Assembly: GCA_900548365.1 (NCBI GenBank)
Contig: URKM01000012.1
Location: 1 to 46,099, forward strand
Length of the DNA: 46,099 nucleotides
Reading direction: 5' to 3'
Source of the DNA: an uncultured Collinsella sp.
GTDB lineage: Bacteria; Actinomycetota; Coriobacteriia; Coriobacteriales; Coriobacteriaceae
Shown: positions 1-6,384 of the stretch, one piece after another
Position numbering within the stretch: position 1 is the stretch's first letter
Layout of the letters: each line of letters opens with the position of its first letter
The notes under the pieces: generated by a model
Databases searched by the model: none
What the model saw: only the letters and a program-made list of their open reading frames with translations
Told to the model about the DNA's origin: nothing
Made by a program: the position numbers and the translations under genes

Positions 1-1385
1 GAGCCGATCTTGCGACGGGTCGCGCGGGTCACGGACTCGTCGAGCGCGGGTTGCTCGATATGCGTCATCTGCTCGGAGCGGATCGCCTCGTGCATGAGGC
101 TCGCCGCCGCGATCACCTCGCCCGCCCGCGGCCTCACCGCGTAGCCGCGCGGCACGCGGGCCTCCGCCAGGCGGTCGCAGAGGGCGTCGGCGGCGGCCAG
201 GCCGTCTATGGCCACGCAGGCGCCGACGCGCGTCCTCTCGGCGAGCCAGTCCGCGAGCCACGCGGTGCCGCCCGACGCGGGCGCGTACTCGATGAGCTCG
301 ACGTGCGGCAGAGACTCGCGCTCGAGCCTGCCCGCGACCGCGAGCGCGACCATGGAGCCGTCCGGGCTGAACTTCACCCCGTAGCAGACGCGCTCCATCT
401 CGGCGTCCTCCGGCGGCGGCGGGGCGAGGCACTTGCCCCACTCCTTTGCGGACACCACGGCGGCCGCGACCTTGGGCAGCCAATAGCCCAGGTACTCCTG
501 CGCGAAGGCGAGCTCGCCCATGCCGGAGCGCATGCCCATCCGGATGGCGGCGAAGTTGGCGAGCGCGCCCAGGGACGGGTTGGCGCGGAGCCAGCGCGAC
601 TCGTCCGCCACGTCCCCCACCTCGTCCAGGCCGTACTCGGTCCAGCAGAGGTCCGCCGCCCGCTCGCCGCCGGCCCACGCGTCCGCGCGGACCTCCTGGA
701 ACGACTCGGCGGCGCTGCCGGCGCGCGTGGGCGTGCCGAGGTAGACCGACTGCGGGTTGTGTGCCGCGCCCGAGGACATGGTCGGGGCGATGGCCTGCAC
801 CTGCTCGCCGGTGAGCTCCTGCGCCTCGTCGTAGATGACGACGTCGAAGCTGTAGCCGAGCGCCGCCGACTTGGTCCTCGTGGAGAACGCCAGCACGCCG
901 CCGCCCTTGAACTCGAACGCCTCCTGCGCCGTCTTGTTGTTCACGTGCGTCACGCGCCGGTTGTACGCCTTGTGCTTGGCGGTGGCGTCCGCCGGGCGGC
1001 GCCCGAACATGTCGCGGAAGCGTGAGAGCATCTCGCACGTGGTCGAGTAGTTGTGATCGGTCCACAGTACCTTGTAGCCGAGGATGCTCGCGAGGAAGCC
1101 GGCCCAGGCGATACCGGACACCGACTTTCCCGCCTGCCGCGGGATGCTCGCTCCCGCGCGCTGGTGGATGAACGTGCCGCCCTCGGCGAGCGGCGCGGTG
1201 AGCTGGGTCCAGTCCGAGATGATGGTCCTCTGCCAGGGCAGCAGGTCGATGCCCGCGCCCTCGGCGAAGATCTCCACCTGCTCGGAGAGGTCGCACGCCC
1301 CGAGGTGCGTCACGCGCTTGCGCGGCTCAGCCGCCTCTATGGCCGAGAAGGGCTCCCGCGAGCCTGTCGAGGACGTCGTCGCCAT
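1..1385 (-). CDS. terL: Phage terminase large subunit (TerL), 3' end cut by window edge
   Basis: Motor and nuclease that pumps phage DNA into the prohead. Translating the minus strand from 1385 gives 461 residues without a stop. The Walker A-like RQAGKS is at about residues 83-88 and the Walker B VVIYDE at about 182-187, followed by a TG.QVQA coupling-like segment. Residues from about 320 (YGVKFSPDGS) and DGLAAADAL near 405 fit the RNase H-like nuclease domain. ATG at 1385 follows GGAGG by nine bases and lies inside the terS 3' end (59-bp overlap), typical of phage packaging genes. The C-terminus is beyond position 1. Assignment is by motif; the packaging type (cos or pac) cannot be told. Confidence 0.9.
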   Translation of the reverse strand, partial: MATTSSTGSREPFSAIEAAEPRKRVTHLGACDLSEQVEIFAEGAGIDLLPWQRTIISDWTQLTAPLAEGGTFIHQRAGASIPRQAGKSVSGIAWAGFLASILGYKVLWTDHNYSTTCEMLSRFRDMFGRRPADATAKHKAYNRRVTHVNNKTAQEAFEFKGGGVLAFSTRTKSAALGYSFDVVIYDEAQELTGEQVQAIAPTMSSGAAHNPQSVYLGTPTRAGSAAESFQEVRADAWAGGERAADLCWTEYGLDEVGDVADESRWLRANPSLGALANFAAIRMGMRSGMGELAFAQEYLGYWLPKVAAAVVSAKEWGKCLAPPPPEDAEMERVCYGVKFSPDGSMVALAVAGRLERESLPHVELIEYAPASGGTAWLADWLAERTRVGACVAIDGLAAADALCDRLAEARVPRGYAVRPRAGEVIAAASLMHEAIRSEQMTHIEQPALDESVTRATRRKIG

Positions 1386-1779
1386 CGTCTCCGCCCTCCG
1401 TGTTCTCGATCCTGTCGATTGCCTCGAGCGTCTCGCGGTACTCGGCGCTGAGCCCGCGCACCTGCGCGGGCGCCGCGTCGTAGAGCTGCCGCTCGAGGAG
1501 CGCCCTCAGGCGCCTCAGGCGCCCGAGCGTGTCCTGGGTCCCCGACCCCTCGTCCAAGGTTCCCGGCGGAGGGGCGGCGGTGGCCCGCTCCGTGGAATCC
1601 GGCTCGGCTATCTCGCCCGAGTCCTTCATCTCGCGGATCAGCTTGCACACGCCGGACTTCGAACGCCCGAGCTTCCGCGCCAGCGCCGCAGGTCCGAGGC
1701 CGGGATAGGCGTTGCGGACGATCTCGCGCTCGCGGGCCGTGAACCTGCCCGTCTTGGGCTTCGTGGACCCCGTGGACAC
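1327..1779 (-). CDS. terS: Probable phage terminase small subunit
   Basis: A 150-aa protein just upstream of and overlapping terL. Residues about 15-45 read as a helix-turn-helix (TAREREIVRNAYPG then LARKLGRSKSGVCKLI), the usual DNA-recognition part of TerS. The rest is charged and helical (RLRRLRALLERQLYD), suited to oligomerisation. The GTG start at 1779 is chosen because the protein becomes TerS-like from there and a GGGGTGG lies seven bases upstream; the open frame itself continues to 1878 but that stretch is Arg-rich and unlike a protein start. Function is inferred from HTH plus position before TerL; it is not a motif-proven call. Confidence 0.7.
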   Translation of the reverse strand: MSTGSTKPKTGRFTAREREIVRNAYPGLGPAALARKLGRSKSGVCKLIREMKDSGEIAEPDSTERATAAPPPGTLDEGSGTQDTLGRLRRLRALLERQLYDAAPAQVRGLSAEYRETLEAIDRIENTEGGDDGDDVLDRLAGALLGHRGG

Positions 1780-1903
1780 CCGTGGACCACCCCGTTCCGT
1801 AGACCTGTTATAAGACCCCTCTGAAAAAAAGGCGCAATGCCGCCGGGAGCGCCTGCACCCCCGGGGGAGGGGATGCACCCCCTATGAGCTGCCGTTATAA
1901 CGG

Positions 1904-2200
1904 CTACCACCTTCGGCTGGTCATCACCGGTGTCGTTATGGAGGGTGCCGTCGGACCGAGGTCGCGGTTGCCACGGCGCTGGTTGCAGATACGGTGAGCG
2001 GCGTCGACGTTGGACCGGTCCAGAGGGCTGCCGCCCTTGGACACCGGCACGATCTCGTCCACCTCGAAGCTCAGCGGGTCGCCCGCTGGCAGGCTGTAGT
2101 CGATGGGCTGCCCGCAGATGTGGCAGGGCCTGCCCTGCGAGCGCAGCCAGGAGCGCAGCTTGCGCCTCGCGGCGCCGTTGCTGTAGCGCGGGTTGCCCAC
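1904..2200 (-). CDS. HNH endonuclease, phage packaging-associated
   Basis: A 98-aa single-domain HNH nuclease. A CHIC zinc knuckle near residue 26, then VDEIVPVSKGGSP, then AAHRICNQRRGNRDLG form the beta-beta-alpha-metal fold. The usual DH of the first HNH strand is DE here, a variant I recall among phage HNH proteins. HNH genes next to terminase are widely required for, or stimulate, cleavage at DNA packaging sites. GTG at 2200 is used: the previous gene stops one base before it, and GGAG sits ten bases upstream. It is followed by terS about 120 bp later. Confidence 0.85.
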   Translation of the reverse strand: MGNPRYSNGAARRKLRSWLRSQGRPCHICGQPIDYSLPAGDPLSFEVDEIVPVSKGGSPLDRSNVDAAHRICNQRRGNRDLGPTAPSITTPVMTSRRW

Positions 2201-2201
2201 C

Positions 2202-2414
2202 TCAGCCCCACTCCACCGGCGAGCGCCCCTTGTTCTTGAAGCACTCGAGGACTTCGCGGTCCACGCGGTTCGCATCGCGCCCGCACAGAGGCACGGGACT
2301 CGGCTCGGGCTTGCGGCGCGGACGCTGCTTGATGCCGAGCGCCCGGCGCATGGCCCAGGAGAGCACGGTGTCGTAGCGCAGCGCGCACTTGACGAGGCAT
2401 GCGATGGAGACCAT
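2202..2414 (-). CDS. Small phage protein of unknown function
   Basis: A 70-aa protein with a strong ribosome site (GGAGG, five bases before ATG 2414). The N-terminus MVSIACLVKCALRY is hydrophobic and Cys-containing; the middle is basic and Pro-rich (KQRPRRKPEPSPVP) and the end charged. I do not recognise a family. It is packed one base before the HNH gene, so the two are surely co-translated. It could be a small DNA-binding or packaging accessory protein, but nothing in the sequence proves this. Confidence 0.7.
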   Translation of the reverse strand: MVSIACLVKCALRYDTVLSWAMRRALGIKQRPRRKPEPSPVPLCGRDANRVDREVLECFKNKGRSPVEWG

Positions 2415-2423
2415 GGCGCCCTC

Positions 2424-2621
2424 CTATCTGTTGACGAGGATGTAGTTCTTCACGACGTGCACCGACTGGATCCCATCCGTCGTGATATCCGAGTTGATAG
2501 TCAGGCCGCGCTCGGCGATCACCATCTCGTCCATCTCGGACGTCAGGGCCTCGGCATGCTCCTCGAGCCACCTGCCCAGCTCCTTGATGCGCTCCGCAGC
2601 CAACTCCCTCGCGTTGCCCAT
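2424..2621 (-). CDS. Small phage protein of unknown function
   Basis: A 65-aa acidic protein, ATG at 2621 with GGAGG five bases before it. The first 35 residues are strongly helical (GNARELAAERIKELGRWLEEHAEAL); the end is beta-like. No motif recognised. It is the first gene after the late promoter/terminator segment at 2654-2774, so it opens the late (packaging) transcript. Confidence 0.7.
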   Translation of the reverse strand: MGNARELAAERIKELGRWLEEHAEALTSEMDEMVIAERGLTINSDITTDGIQSVHVVKNYILVNR

Positions 2622-2642
2622 GGCACCTCCGTTATTCGGTTT

Positions 2643-2684
2643 GGAAAGAGAAAGGCCGCCGGGTCATCACGGATCCCAGCGGCC
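2643..2684 (-). terminator. Intrinsic terminator just downstream of the late promoter
   Basis: On the minus strand a ten-base-pair GC stem (arms 2675-2684 and 2654-2663, one G-T pair) with an 11-nt loop is followed by the T-rich run TTTCTCTTT. It lies only about 20-50 nt after the predicted transcription start from the promoter at 2709-2736 and before the first late gene. This is the layout of lambda pR'-tR', where an antiterminator lets polymerase through. Confidence 0.7.
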
Positions 2685-2708
2685 TCGATGCGCTATTCGC
2701 ACACCATA

Positions 2709-2736
2709 CCTATAACACGTTTTTCACCGCGCGCAA
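2709..2736 (-). promoter_or_regulatory. Putative late promoter (TTGCGC, 16 bp, TATAGG)
   Basis: The -35 TTGCGC (2736-2731) and -10 TATAGG (2714-2709) are 16 bp apart on the minus strand. The tandem repeats at 2738-2774 abut the -35, as expected for an activated promoter, and all packaging genes lie downstream. Assigned by eye. Confidence 0.5.
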
Positions 2737-2737
2737 T

Positions 2738-2774
2738 GCGTCACGGCGCGTCACGGTGCGTCACGGCGCGTCAA
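2738..2774. repeat. Four tandem 10-bp repeats next to late promoter
   Basis: The unit GCGTCACG plus two bases occurs at 2738, 2748 and 2758, with a partial fourth copy (GCGTCAA) at 2768. Ten base pairs is one helical turn, so all copies present on the same DNA face, the classic geometry for cooperative binding of an activator. The block is immediately upstream of the -35 at 2731-2736 and just downstream of the regulator gene 2780-3274. Confidence 0.75.
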
Positions 2775-2779
2775 ATTAC

Positions 2780-3274
2780 TTAAGATTCCCCCTCGGCCAA
2801 CCCCATGCCGGCCACCGAGCACGCGCAGCCGTGCGCGTCCATGGTGTCGAACGCCGTGTCGTACCATCGCTGGACGCTCTTCGTGGAGGCCCCCACCGCC
2901 TCGGCGGCCTTGGCCCAGCTCGCGCCTCGGCAGTACCGCCAATAGACCGAATCCGCCGCGAGGGAGCCAAGCAGCGCGCACACGCCGCCGCCCGCGCCCT
3001 CCTCGCCGTAGCAGAGGCGGACGCCGCGCGACACGATCTCCCTGTCCTCGCGAACCCTGCGCTCCATGAGCGACTCGAAGTCCATGCGCGCGTCCGTGGC
3101 GGACATGCCCGACCTGTCCCCGCCGCCGGCGCCGCGCACCTCGTAGCGCTGCGCGCGGACGCCCTCGGAGAGACGCATCCTGGTGATCTGCCGCTCCGAG
3201 CGCTCCAGCTCGATAGCGGCGTCGCGCACCGCCTCGAAGAACTCGCGGGCGCTCGAATACGTTGAAGCCTCCAT
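2780..3274 (-). CDS. Phage late-gene regulator-like protein (RinA/ArpU/Q-like)
   Basis: A 164-aa protein with ATG at 3274 behind GGAGG. The N-terminal half is a charged helix (AREFFEAVRDAAIELERSER); the C-terminal half ends in a sigma-region-4-like helix-turn-helix, YWRYCRGASWAKAAEAVGAS then TKSVQRWYDTAFDTMD. This build and its place between early genes and terminase match the phage RinA/ArpU/DUF1492-type late regulators. Directly downstream are tandem repeats, a promoter and an early terminator, so it could act as activator or Q-like antiterminator on that segment. Family assignment is by architecture and context, not by alignment. Confidence 0.65.
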   Translation of the reverse strand: MEASTYSSAREFFEAVRDAAIELERSERQITRMRLSEGVRAQRYEVRGAGGGDRSGMSATDARMDFESLMERRVREDREIVSRGVRLCYGEEGAGGGVCALLGSLAADSVYWRYCRGASWAKAAEAVGASTKSVQRWYDTAFDTMDAHGCACSVAGMGLAEGES

Positions 3275-3329
3275 GCAACCTCCTGTGGTAGCCTTGATGA
3301 TGCGACTCGGTACCGGAGGTGCCAACGAG

Positions 3330-3363
3330 ACCCGCCTGCGCGGCCATGCACGGGCGGGTCTCT
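3330..3363 (+). terminator. Perfect GC-rich hairpin, possible terminator
   Basis: GAGACCCGCC and its exact complement GGCGGGTCTC form a ten-pair stem around a 13-15-nt loop; on the plus strand it is followed by TTACATTTTA. It lies in the leader of the leftward regulator gene 2780-3274, where the minus-strand transcript would have the stem but no T run, so an attenuator or an antisense-facing terminator are both possible. Confidence 0.4.
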
Positions 3364-3394
3364 TACATTTTACCAGGTAGAACGCCATAGAACG

Positions 3395-3577
3395 CTACGA
3401 GCTGGTGCGGCGCTCCATATCCTCGCGGATCAAGCGCTTGATGTAGCCCGCCTGGTTCTCCTGGCTCTCCAGCCATTCGAGGATGTCCGCCTCGGACTTA
3501 TAGAACGTCAGCGCCTTGCGCTTGGTGCTCTCGCGCTGGTACTTGGCGGATGCCCGCTTCTGCGCTTCGGAAACCAT
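3395..3577 (-). CDS. Small ribbon-helix-helix-like protein
   Basis: A 60-aa basic protein. The pattern KRKALTFYKSEADILEWL followed by GYIKRLIREDMER fits an Arc/MetJ-type ribbon-helix-helix: a short strand, then two helices. Such proteins are common on phages and conjugative elements and bind DNA as dimers. ATG at 3577 directly abuts the stop of the 29-aa gene (3578), with GGGGGAG three bases upstream. It lies on the transcript driven from the palindrome-covered promoter at 3902-3945, so autorepression is a reasonable guess. No alignment could be made. Confidence 0.6.
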   Translation of the reverse strand: MVSEAQKRASAKYQRESTKRKALTFYKSEADILEWLESQENQAGYIKRLIREDMERRTSS

Positions 3578-3667
3578 CTACTCCCCCTTGTTCCTGAAAT
3601 GGCGGTATACGGCGATCAGCACGAAGAAGAACGCCACGCCGATGGCGAACTCGATGAGCTTCTCCAT
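3578..3667 (-). CDS. 29-aa single-pass membrane micro-protein
   Basis: A very short gene, missed by a 60-codon cutoff. ATG at 3667 follows AAAGGAG by five bases, and the stop TAG touches the next ATG. The peptide is MEKLIEFAIGVAFFFVLIAV then YRHFRNKGE: one hydrophobic helix (about residues 5-20) with a basic tail, so N-out/C-in by the positive-inside rule. It could be a pinholin-like or regulatory membrane peptide; the sequence alone does not say. Good ribosome site and exact tiling with neighbours support that it is translated. Confidence 0.65.
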   Translation of the reverse strand: MEKLIEFAIGVAFFFVLIAVYRHFRNKGE

Positions 3668-3697
3668 ATTCGACTCCTTTGGTAGACTGTGGTTGAC

Positions 3698-3723
3698 GGG
3701 GCACCGCCCGAAGGCGGCACCCC
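3698..3723 (-). other. RNA hairpin with UUCG tetraloop
   Basis: In minus-strand RNA, eleven consecutive pairs (two of them G-U) close a UUCG loop, the most stable tetraloop. The plus-strand version has a two-base mismatch, so the structure is specific to the leftward transcript. It sits between the 44-aa and 29-aa genes. There is no T run, so RNA stabilisation or processing is more likely than termination. Confidence 0.55.
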
Positions 3724-3730
3724 TCAGTTG

Positions 3731-3865
3731 CTAGACCCTCTTGAAGTGCTTGCCGGGCGTCTTGAGGGTCTTTCGCTTCCTTAGCTTGTCGATCAGCCAG
3801 TGAAGCAGCTCCGCTATCAGGAACTCGAGCAGCACCTGAAGCAGCCAACAACAAAAACCGTTCAT
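3731..3865 (-). CDS. 44-aa membrane protein of unknown function
   Basis: ATG at 3865 is chosen because GGGAGG lies six bases upstream; the open frame extends further but through the promoter. The protein starts MNGFCCWLLQVLLEFLIAEL, a hydrophobic/amphipathic helix, and ends with a strongly basic tail (DKLRKRKTLKTPGKHFKRV). It may associate with the membrane. No family recognised. It is the first gene after the promoter/operator at 3902-3945. Confidence 0.6.
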   Translation of the reverse strand: MNGFCCWLLQVLLEFLIAELLHWLIDKLRKRKTLKTPGKHFKRV

Positions 3866-3901
3866 CGTTTCCTCCCTTCCCTCTCGGCTTTTGTTGCCTC
3901 T

Positions 3902-3930
3902 ATTATATATGGGTTCGCCTATATTTGCAA
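3902..3930 (-). promoter_or_regulatory. Leftward promoter TTGCAA - 17 bp - TATAAT
   Basis: On the minus strand -35 TTGCAA (3930-3925) and a perfect -10 TATAAT (3907-3902) are separated by exactly 17 bp. It would drive the leftward small-gene block starting at 3865. The spacer and -35 are covered by the dyad at 3907-3945, so this promoter is very probably repressible. Confidence 0.75.
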
Positions 3931-3945
3931 TAGGCGAACCCATAT
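3907..3945. promoter_or_regulatory. Perfect 16-bp inverted repeat (operator) over promoter
   Basis: Arms ATATGGGTTCGCCTAT (3907-3922) and its exact complement (3930-3945) flank a 7-nt AT spacer. The dyad overlaps the -35 and the whole promoter spacer. Length, symmetry and placement fit an operator for a dimeric or tetrameric phage repressor. In RNA it could also fold, but the lack of a T run on the minus side and the promoter overlap favour a DNA-binding role. Confidence 0.7.
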
Positions 3946-3977
3946 TAATCTGACTTTTCTCGCAGCTCGGAGGCGCA

Positions 3978-4229
3978 TCAGAGCCGCAGGGCCTCCTCAA
4001 TCCGCTCCGCGATGTTGCGGTATTCGCTCGCGAGCTTCGCGAGGTCGCGCGGAATCGGTCGGTCGCCGTAGGCGGCGTGGATGCTGTCTGCGCTCCCCTT
4101 GAAACCCCTTGCCATCCGGGCCGCGCGCCCCAGCCGCGCCTTCAGCGCGGCGAGCTCGCATTCGAGCTGGAGGTTGCGGTCGAGAAGATGGAGGTTGTCC
4201 TCCACGATCTGCGTCAGGTTCCCGCTCAT
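3978..4229 (-). CDS. Coiled-coil phage protein of unknown function
   Basis: An 83-aa protein, ATG 4229 with GGAGGGG upstream; the ATG overlaps the previous stop as ATGA. Residues about 5-40 form a leucine-rich heptad-like helix (IVEDNLHLLDRNLQLECELAAL), followed by a basic part and a charged C-terminal helix (LASEYRNIAERIEEAL). Probably oligomeric. No family recognised. Confidence 0.65.
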   Translation of the reverse strand: MSGNLTQIVEDNLHLLDRNLQLECELAALKARLGRAARMARGFKGSADSIHAAYGDRPIPRDLAKLASEYRNIAERIEEALRL

Positions 4230-4519
4230 AGCCCCTCCAGCCTCTCTATCATCCAGCCGATCGATTCCGCGAAATCCAGCCCGACCACCTCGGCGAGCTG
4301 CTCCCAACAGAACACGTGGCCGTCCTCCTCCGCCAGGAACGCCATGCACTCGCTCACCTCCGGCGTCTCGGGACGGCGCTCGATATGGCTCACGAGCACG
4401 AACGGCGAACGCCTGCGCCCGACCGCCACGGGGCTCGCCAGCTCGACGAGCGCGCGCTGGTGCAGGCCGCAGTCCGTATTGGGCCTCGCGGGCAGCGCCC
4501 TCACCGCCTTAACCTTCAT
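4226..4519 (-). CDS. Phage protein of unknown function
   Basis: A 97-aa protein; ATG 4519 follows GGAGG by six bases. The end (FCWEQLAEVVGLDFAESIGWMIERLEGL) is helical and acidic, the start basic with two cysteines. It overlaps the next gene by four bases (ATGA), so translation is coupled. No recognisable domain. Confidence 0.65.
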   Translation of the reverse strand: MKVKAVRALPARPNTDCGLHQRALVELASPVAVGRRRSPFVLVSHIERRPETPEVSECMAFLAEEDGHVFCWEQLAEVVGLDFAESIGWMIERLEGL

Positions 4520-4739
4520 TCCGGGCCTCCTTCCCCTTCGACGCCTCCACGGCGGTCCGCTCAGCGGGCGTGTACCGCCTCAGCTCGCACCTGCGCACCG
4601 TCGCACCGCAGGAGAGACATGTGACGGGGGTGTTCTTCGCATCGAACCGGTGGAACCACGTCTCCCGCCGACCCGCCGCGGCGAACTCAGAATGGCGGCC
4701 GCAGCGCGGGCAGACGTCCTTCGCGCTGCTAATCCTCAT
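4509..4739 (-). CDS. Small zinc-ribbon phage protein
   Basis: A 76-aa protein with two Cys pairs, CPRC near residue 10 and CLSC near residue 41, the spacing of a treble-clef or zinc-ribbon fold. The tail is basic/charged. It overlaps both neighbours by about 11 bp (start inside the 224-aa gene, end inside the 97-aa gene) and lacks a strong ribosome site, so it depends on coupled translation. Role unknown; nucleic-acid binding is likely for this type of fold. Confidence 0.65.
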   Translation of the reverse strand: MRISSAKDVCPRCGRHSEFAAAGRRETWFHRFDAKNTPVTCLSCGATVRRCELRRYTPAERTAVEASKGKEARNEG

Positions 4740-5403
4740 CGCGCGCCGCCCCCACGCCAGCGAGCGCCTTCGCGCGGCGGATGATGTCGGATGCGAAGGC
4801 CTCCCTCATGCTGCGAGTGCTGCCCCGTTCGTAATCTATGCCGCGCAACACGCAGTAATGAAACGCGCCCGAATCAGCGTCCAGCTCAAGCCGACCCCAG
4901 CTGTCGGGCTCGATGCGGGTCAGCTCGTGCGGCATGAAGTAGGTCATCGCGTTGTCCGAGCGCACCTGGATGTAGCCCGGGAGGAACCCGTGCAGCGACG
5001 CGCTCGCCACCGTCCATACCTCGCCGCTCGTGGAGCGGACCATATCGCCCTCGACGATCGCGGCCCCGTGGGAGTCCAAAGCGGTCTCCACCCGCATCGC
5101 GCACTCCCCCTCGCCCAGCACGGTGTGCCAACCGTCCTCGTTGATGAGGTCGGCCATCACCTCGCCGGCGCCGACCCAAAGCTGCACGCCGTGAACCACC
5201 TGCGGTTCCCCGCCCTCGTCCAGGTACCTGCTGTCGAACCAGACCGGCTTGCCGTCCTCGAAGCGCGGCCATGCTTCGAGGATCCTGCGCTCCACCTCGC
5301 TCGGCCTGCCCCTGCGCTCGGCGTCCTCGCGCTCGATGCGCTCGCAGACCTCCCGGCTCTTCGCCGCCATCTTCTCGTTGAACTCGGTCACGAAATCGTC
5401 CAT
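4729..5403 (-). CDS. Phage early protein of unknown function
   Basis: A 224-aa acidic protein, the first gene of the leftward early operon; ATG 5403 follows GAGGAAGAAG. The N-terminal 45 residues are a charged helix (FNEKMAAKSREVCERIERED). The middle is beta-rich with GDMVRSTSGEVWTVASA, resembling a small barrel. I do not recognise the family. Its position next to the divergent TAC operon suggests that the 5404-5527 gap contains promoters for both directions. Confidence 0.65.
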   Translation of the reverse strand: MDDFVTEFNEKMAAKSREVCERIEREDAERRGRPSEVERRILEAWPRFEDGKPVWFDSRYLDEGGEPQVVHGVQLWVGAGEVMADLINEDGWHTVLGEGECAMRVETALDSHGAAIVEGDMVRSTSGEVWTVASASLHGFLPGYIQVRSDNAMTYFMPHELTRIEPDSWGRLELDADSGAFHYCVLRGIDYERGSTRSMREAFASDIIRRAKALAGVGAARDED

Positions 5404-5527
5404 CTTCTTCCTCTTCCTCTTCGTTTTCCAGAGAATTAGCCGTCCTCCTCGGCACGACCACTTATCGATGCTCTGCGAACAATGTTGTTGTCATTATTTA
5501 GCGTAACGCTAAACTCTAGGAGGTGAC
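5404..5527. promoter_or_regulatory. Divergent intergenic region with dyad operator (5497-5513)
   Basis: This 124-bp gap separates the leftward early operon from the rightward TAC operon. It holds a perfect dyad TTTAGCGT-A-ACGCTAAA at 5497-5513, ending seven bases before the TAC ribosome site (AGGAGG). A TG-extended -10-like CATTAT lies at 5492-5497, so the dyad would cover the promoter edge. MqsA-type antitoxins repress their own operon through a palindrome, so this is the likely MqsA site. The exact promoters are uncertain. Confidence 0.6.
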
Positions 5528-5860
5528 ATGGGAAGAGAAAGGAGAAGGCCGACCTACCCCCTCACAACAGCGAAGGCGCTTGCCGCCAGCGGGGAAATCA
5601 GCATGAACCACCGGATCAGAGCCTTCGTTAAGAACAGGACCGATTGGGTCAACGCAAGCGATTTCATCCGAAAACTCTTTGAAACTGCGGATGAAGCCCA
5701 CTTCTCGAAATCGATGGACCTCGACATCATTCCGGGAACGTGGGCGGACGTCTACAAGATCCCGTTCGACGGAGAGACCTGGTACGTGAAATTCTTCATA
5801 GAGGGAGACGCCGTGAGGCTAAACGTCCTTTCGGCTAATTGGGACGGCCACATTCATTAG
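5528..5860 (+). CDS. mqsR: MqsR-family mRNA interferase toxin of a TAC operon
   Basis: A 110-aa toxin; ribosome site AGGAGG precedes ATG 5528. It follows the MqsR pattern: PTYPLTTAKALAASGEIS at the start (compare the E. coli MqsR RLSQVKKLVNAGQV), then DFIRKLFETADEAHFSKSM and a WADVYKIPFDGETWYVKFF core matching the DFYKSM and WQDVY regions of E. coli MqsR. MqsR is a RelE-fold, ribosome-independent RNase that prefers GCU/GCA sites and stops growth. It is followed eight bases later by the cognate antitoxin. Toxin first, antitoxin second is the normal order for mqsRA. Confidence 0.88.
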   Translation: MGRERRRPTYPLTTAKALAASGEISMNHRIRAFVKNRTDWVNASDFIRKLFETADEAHFSKSMDLDIIPGTWADVYKIPFDGETWYVKFFIEGDAVRLNVLSANWDGHIH

Positions 5861-5868
5861 GAGGAGAC

Positions 5869-6384
5869 ATGCTCTGCATGGAATGCGGGCACGAGCTCGC
5901 AAGAGTCTGTGGGCCCATGACCGAGACCTATAGGGGTCGCGAGTACACGGTCGACGGCATCGTGAGGGACGTCTGCCCGGTCTGCGGGGAGTACGAGATA
6001 AGCGCGGAGGAATCAGATAAGCTCGACCGTGCGATCGATGAGGCGTACAGGCGGGACGAGGGCCTGCTGGCGCCGAGCGAGATTAAGGCACTGCGGAAAT
6101 CCCTCAACCTGAACCAGAAGGAATTCGAGTCGCTCCTCGGCGTTTCGTCCCCGACTTGCAGCAGGTGGGAAACCGGGTCGATGGTGCAATCCCATACCGC
6201 GGACAAGCTGATGAGGGTATTCCTCGATCACCCGGAATACGCGGTCGAGGTCCTCGAGCCGAGCCGCATGGTTGCGACCTCTTCCAAGCCGATCACCCTA
6301 CCGAAGCGCGAGGAGCAATGGGGCGGCAGCAATGCGCCGACACGTGGAAAGTTCAACGTCGTTCCTGGAGGTAAGACAGCATGA
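5869..6384 (+). CDS. mqsA: MqsA-family antitoxin with extra C-terminal tail
   Basis: A 171-aa antitoxin; ATG 5869 follows GGAGGAG. Zinc ligands Cys3, Cys6, Cys36 and Cys39 build the N-terminal toxin-binding domain. Residues about 68-125 are an XRE helix-turn-helix (IKALRKSLNLNQKEFESLLG, then SPTCSRWETG). E. coli MqsA ends soon after its HTH (131 aa); here about 40 further polar residues follow with one Trp (W151) in KREEQWGGSN. In TAC systems such a tail is the chaperone addiction (ChAD) segment, making the antitoxin unstable unless the SecB-like partner binds. The next gene, overlapping by ATGA, is that chaperone. Confidence 0.88.
   Translation: MLCMECGHELARVCGPMTETYRGREYTVDGIVRDVCPVCGEYEISAEESDKLDRAIDEAYRRDEGLLAPSEIKALRKSLNLNQKEFESLLGVSSPTCSRWETGSMVQSHTADKLMRVFLDHPEYAVEVLEPSRMVATSSKPITLPKREEQWGGSNAPTRGKFNVVPGGKTA

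Noticed and set aside
51..1025. 324-codon plus-strand open frame
   Set aside because: Antisense to terL; the minus frame has Walker A and B motifs.
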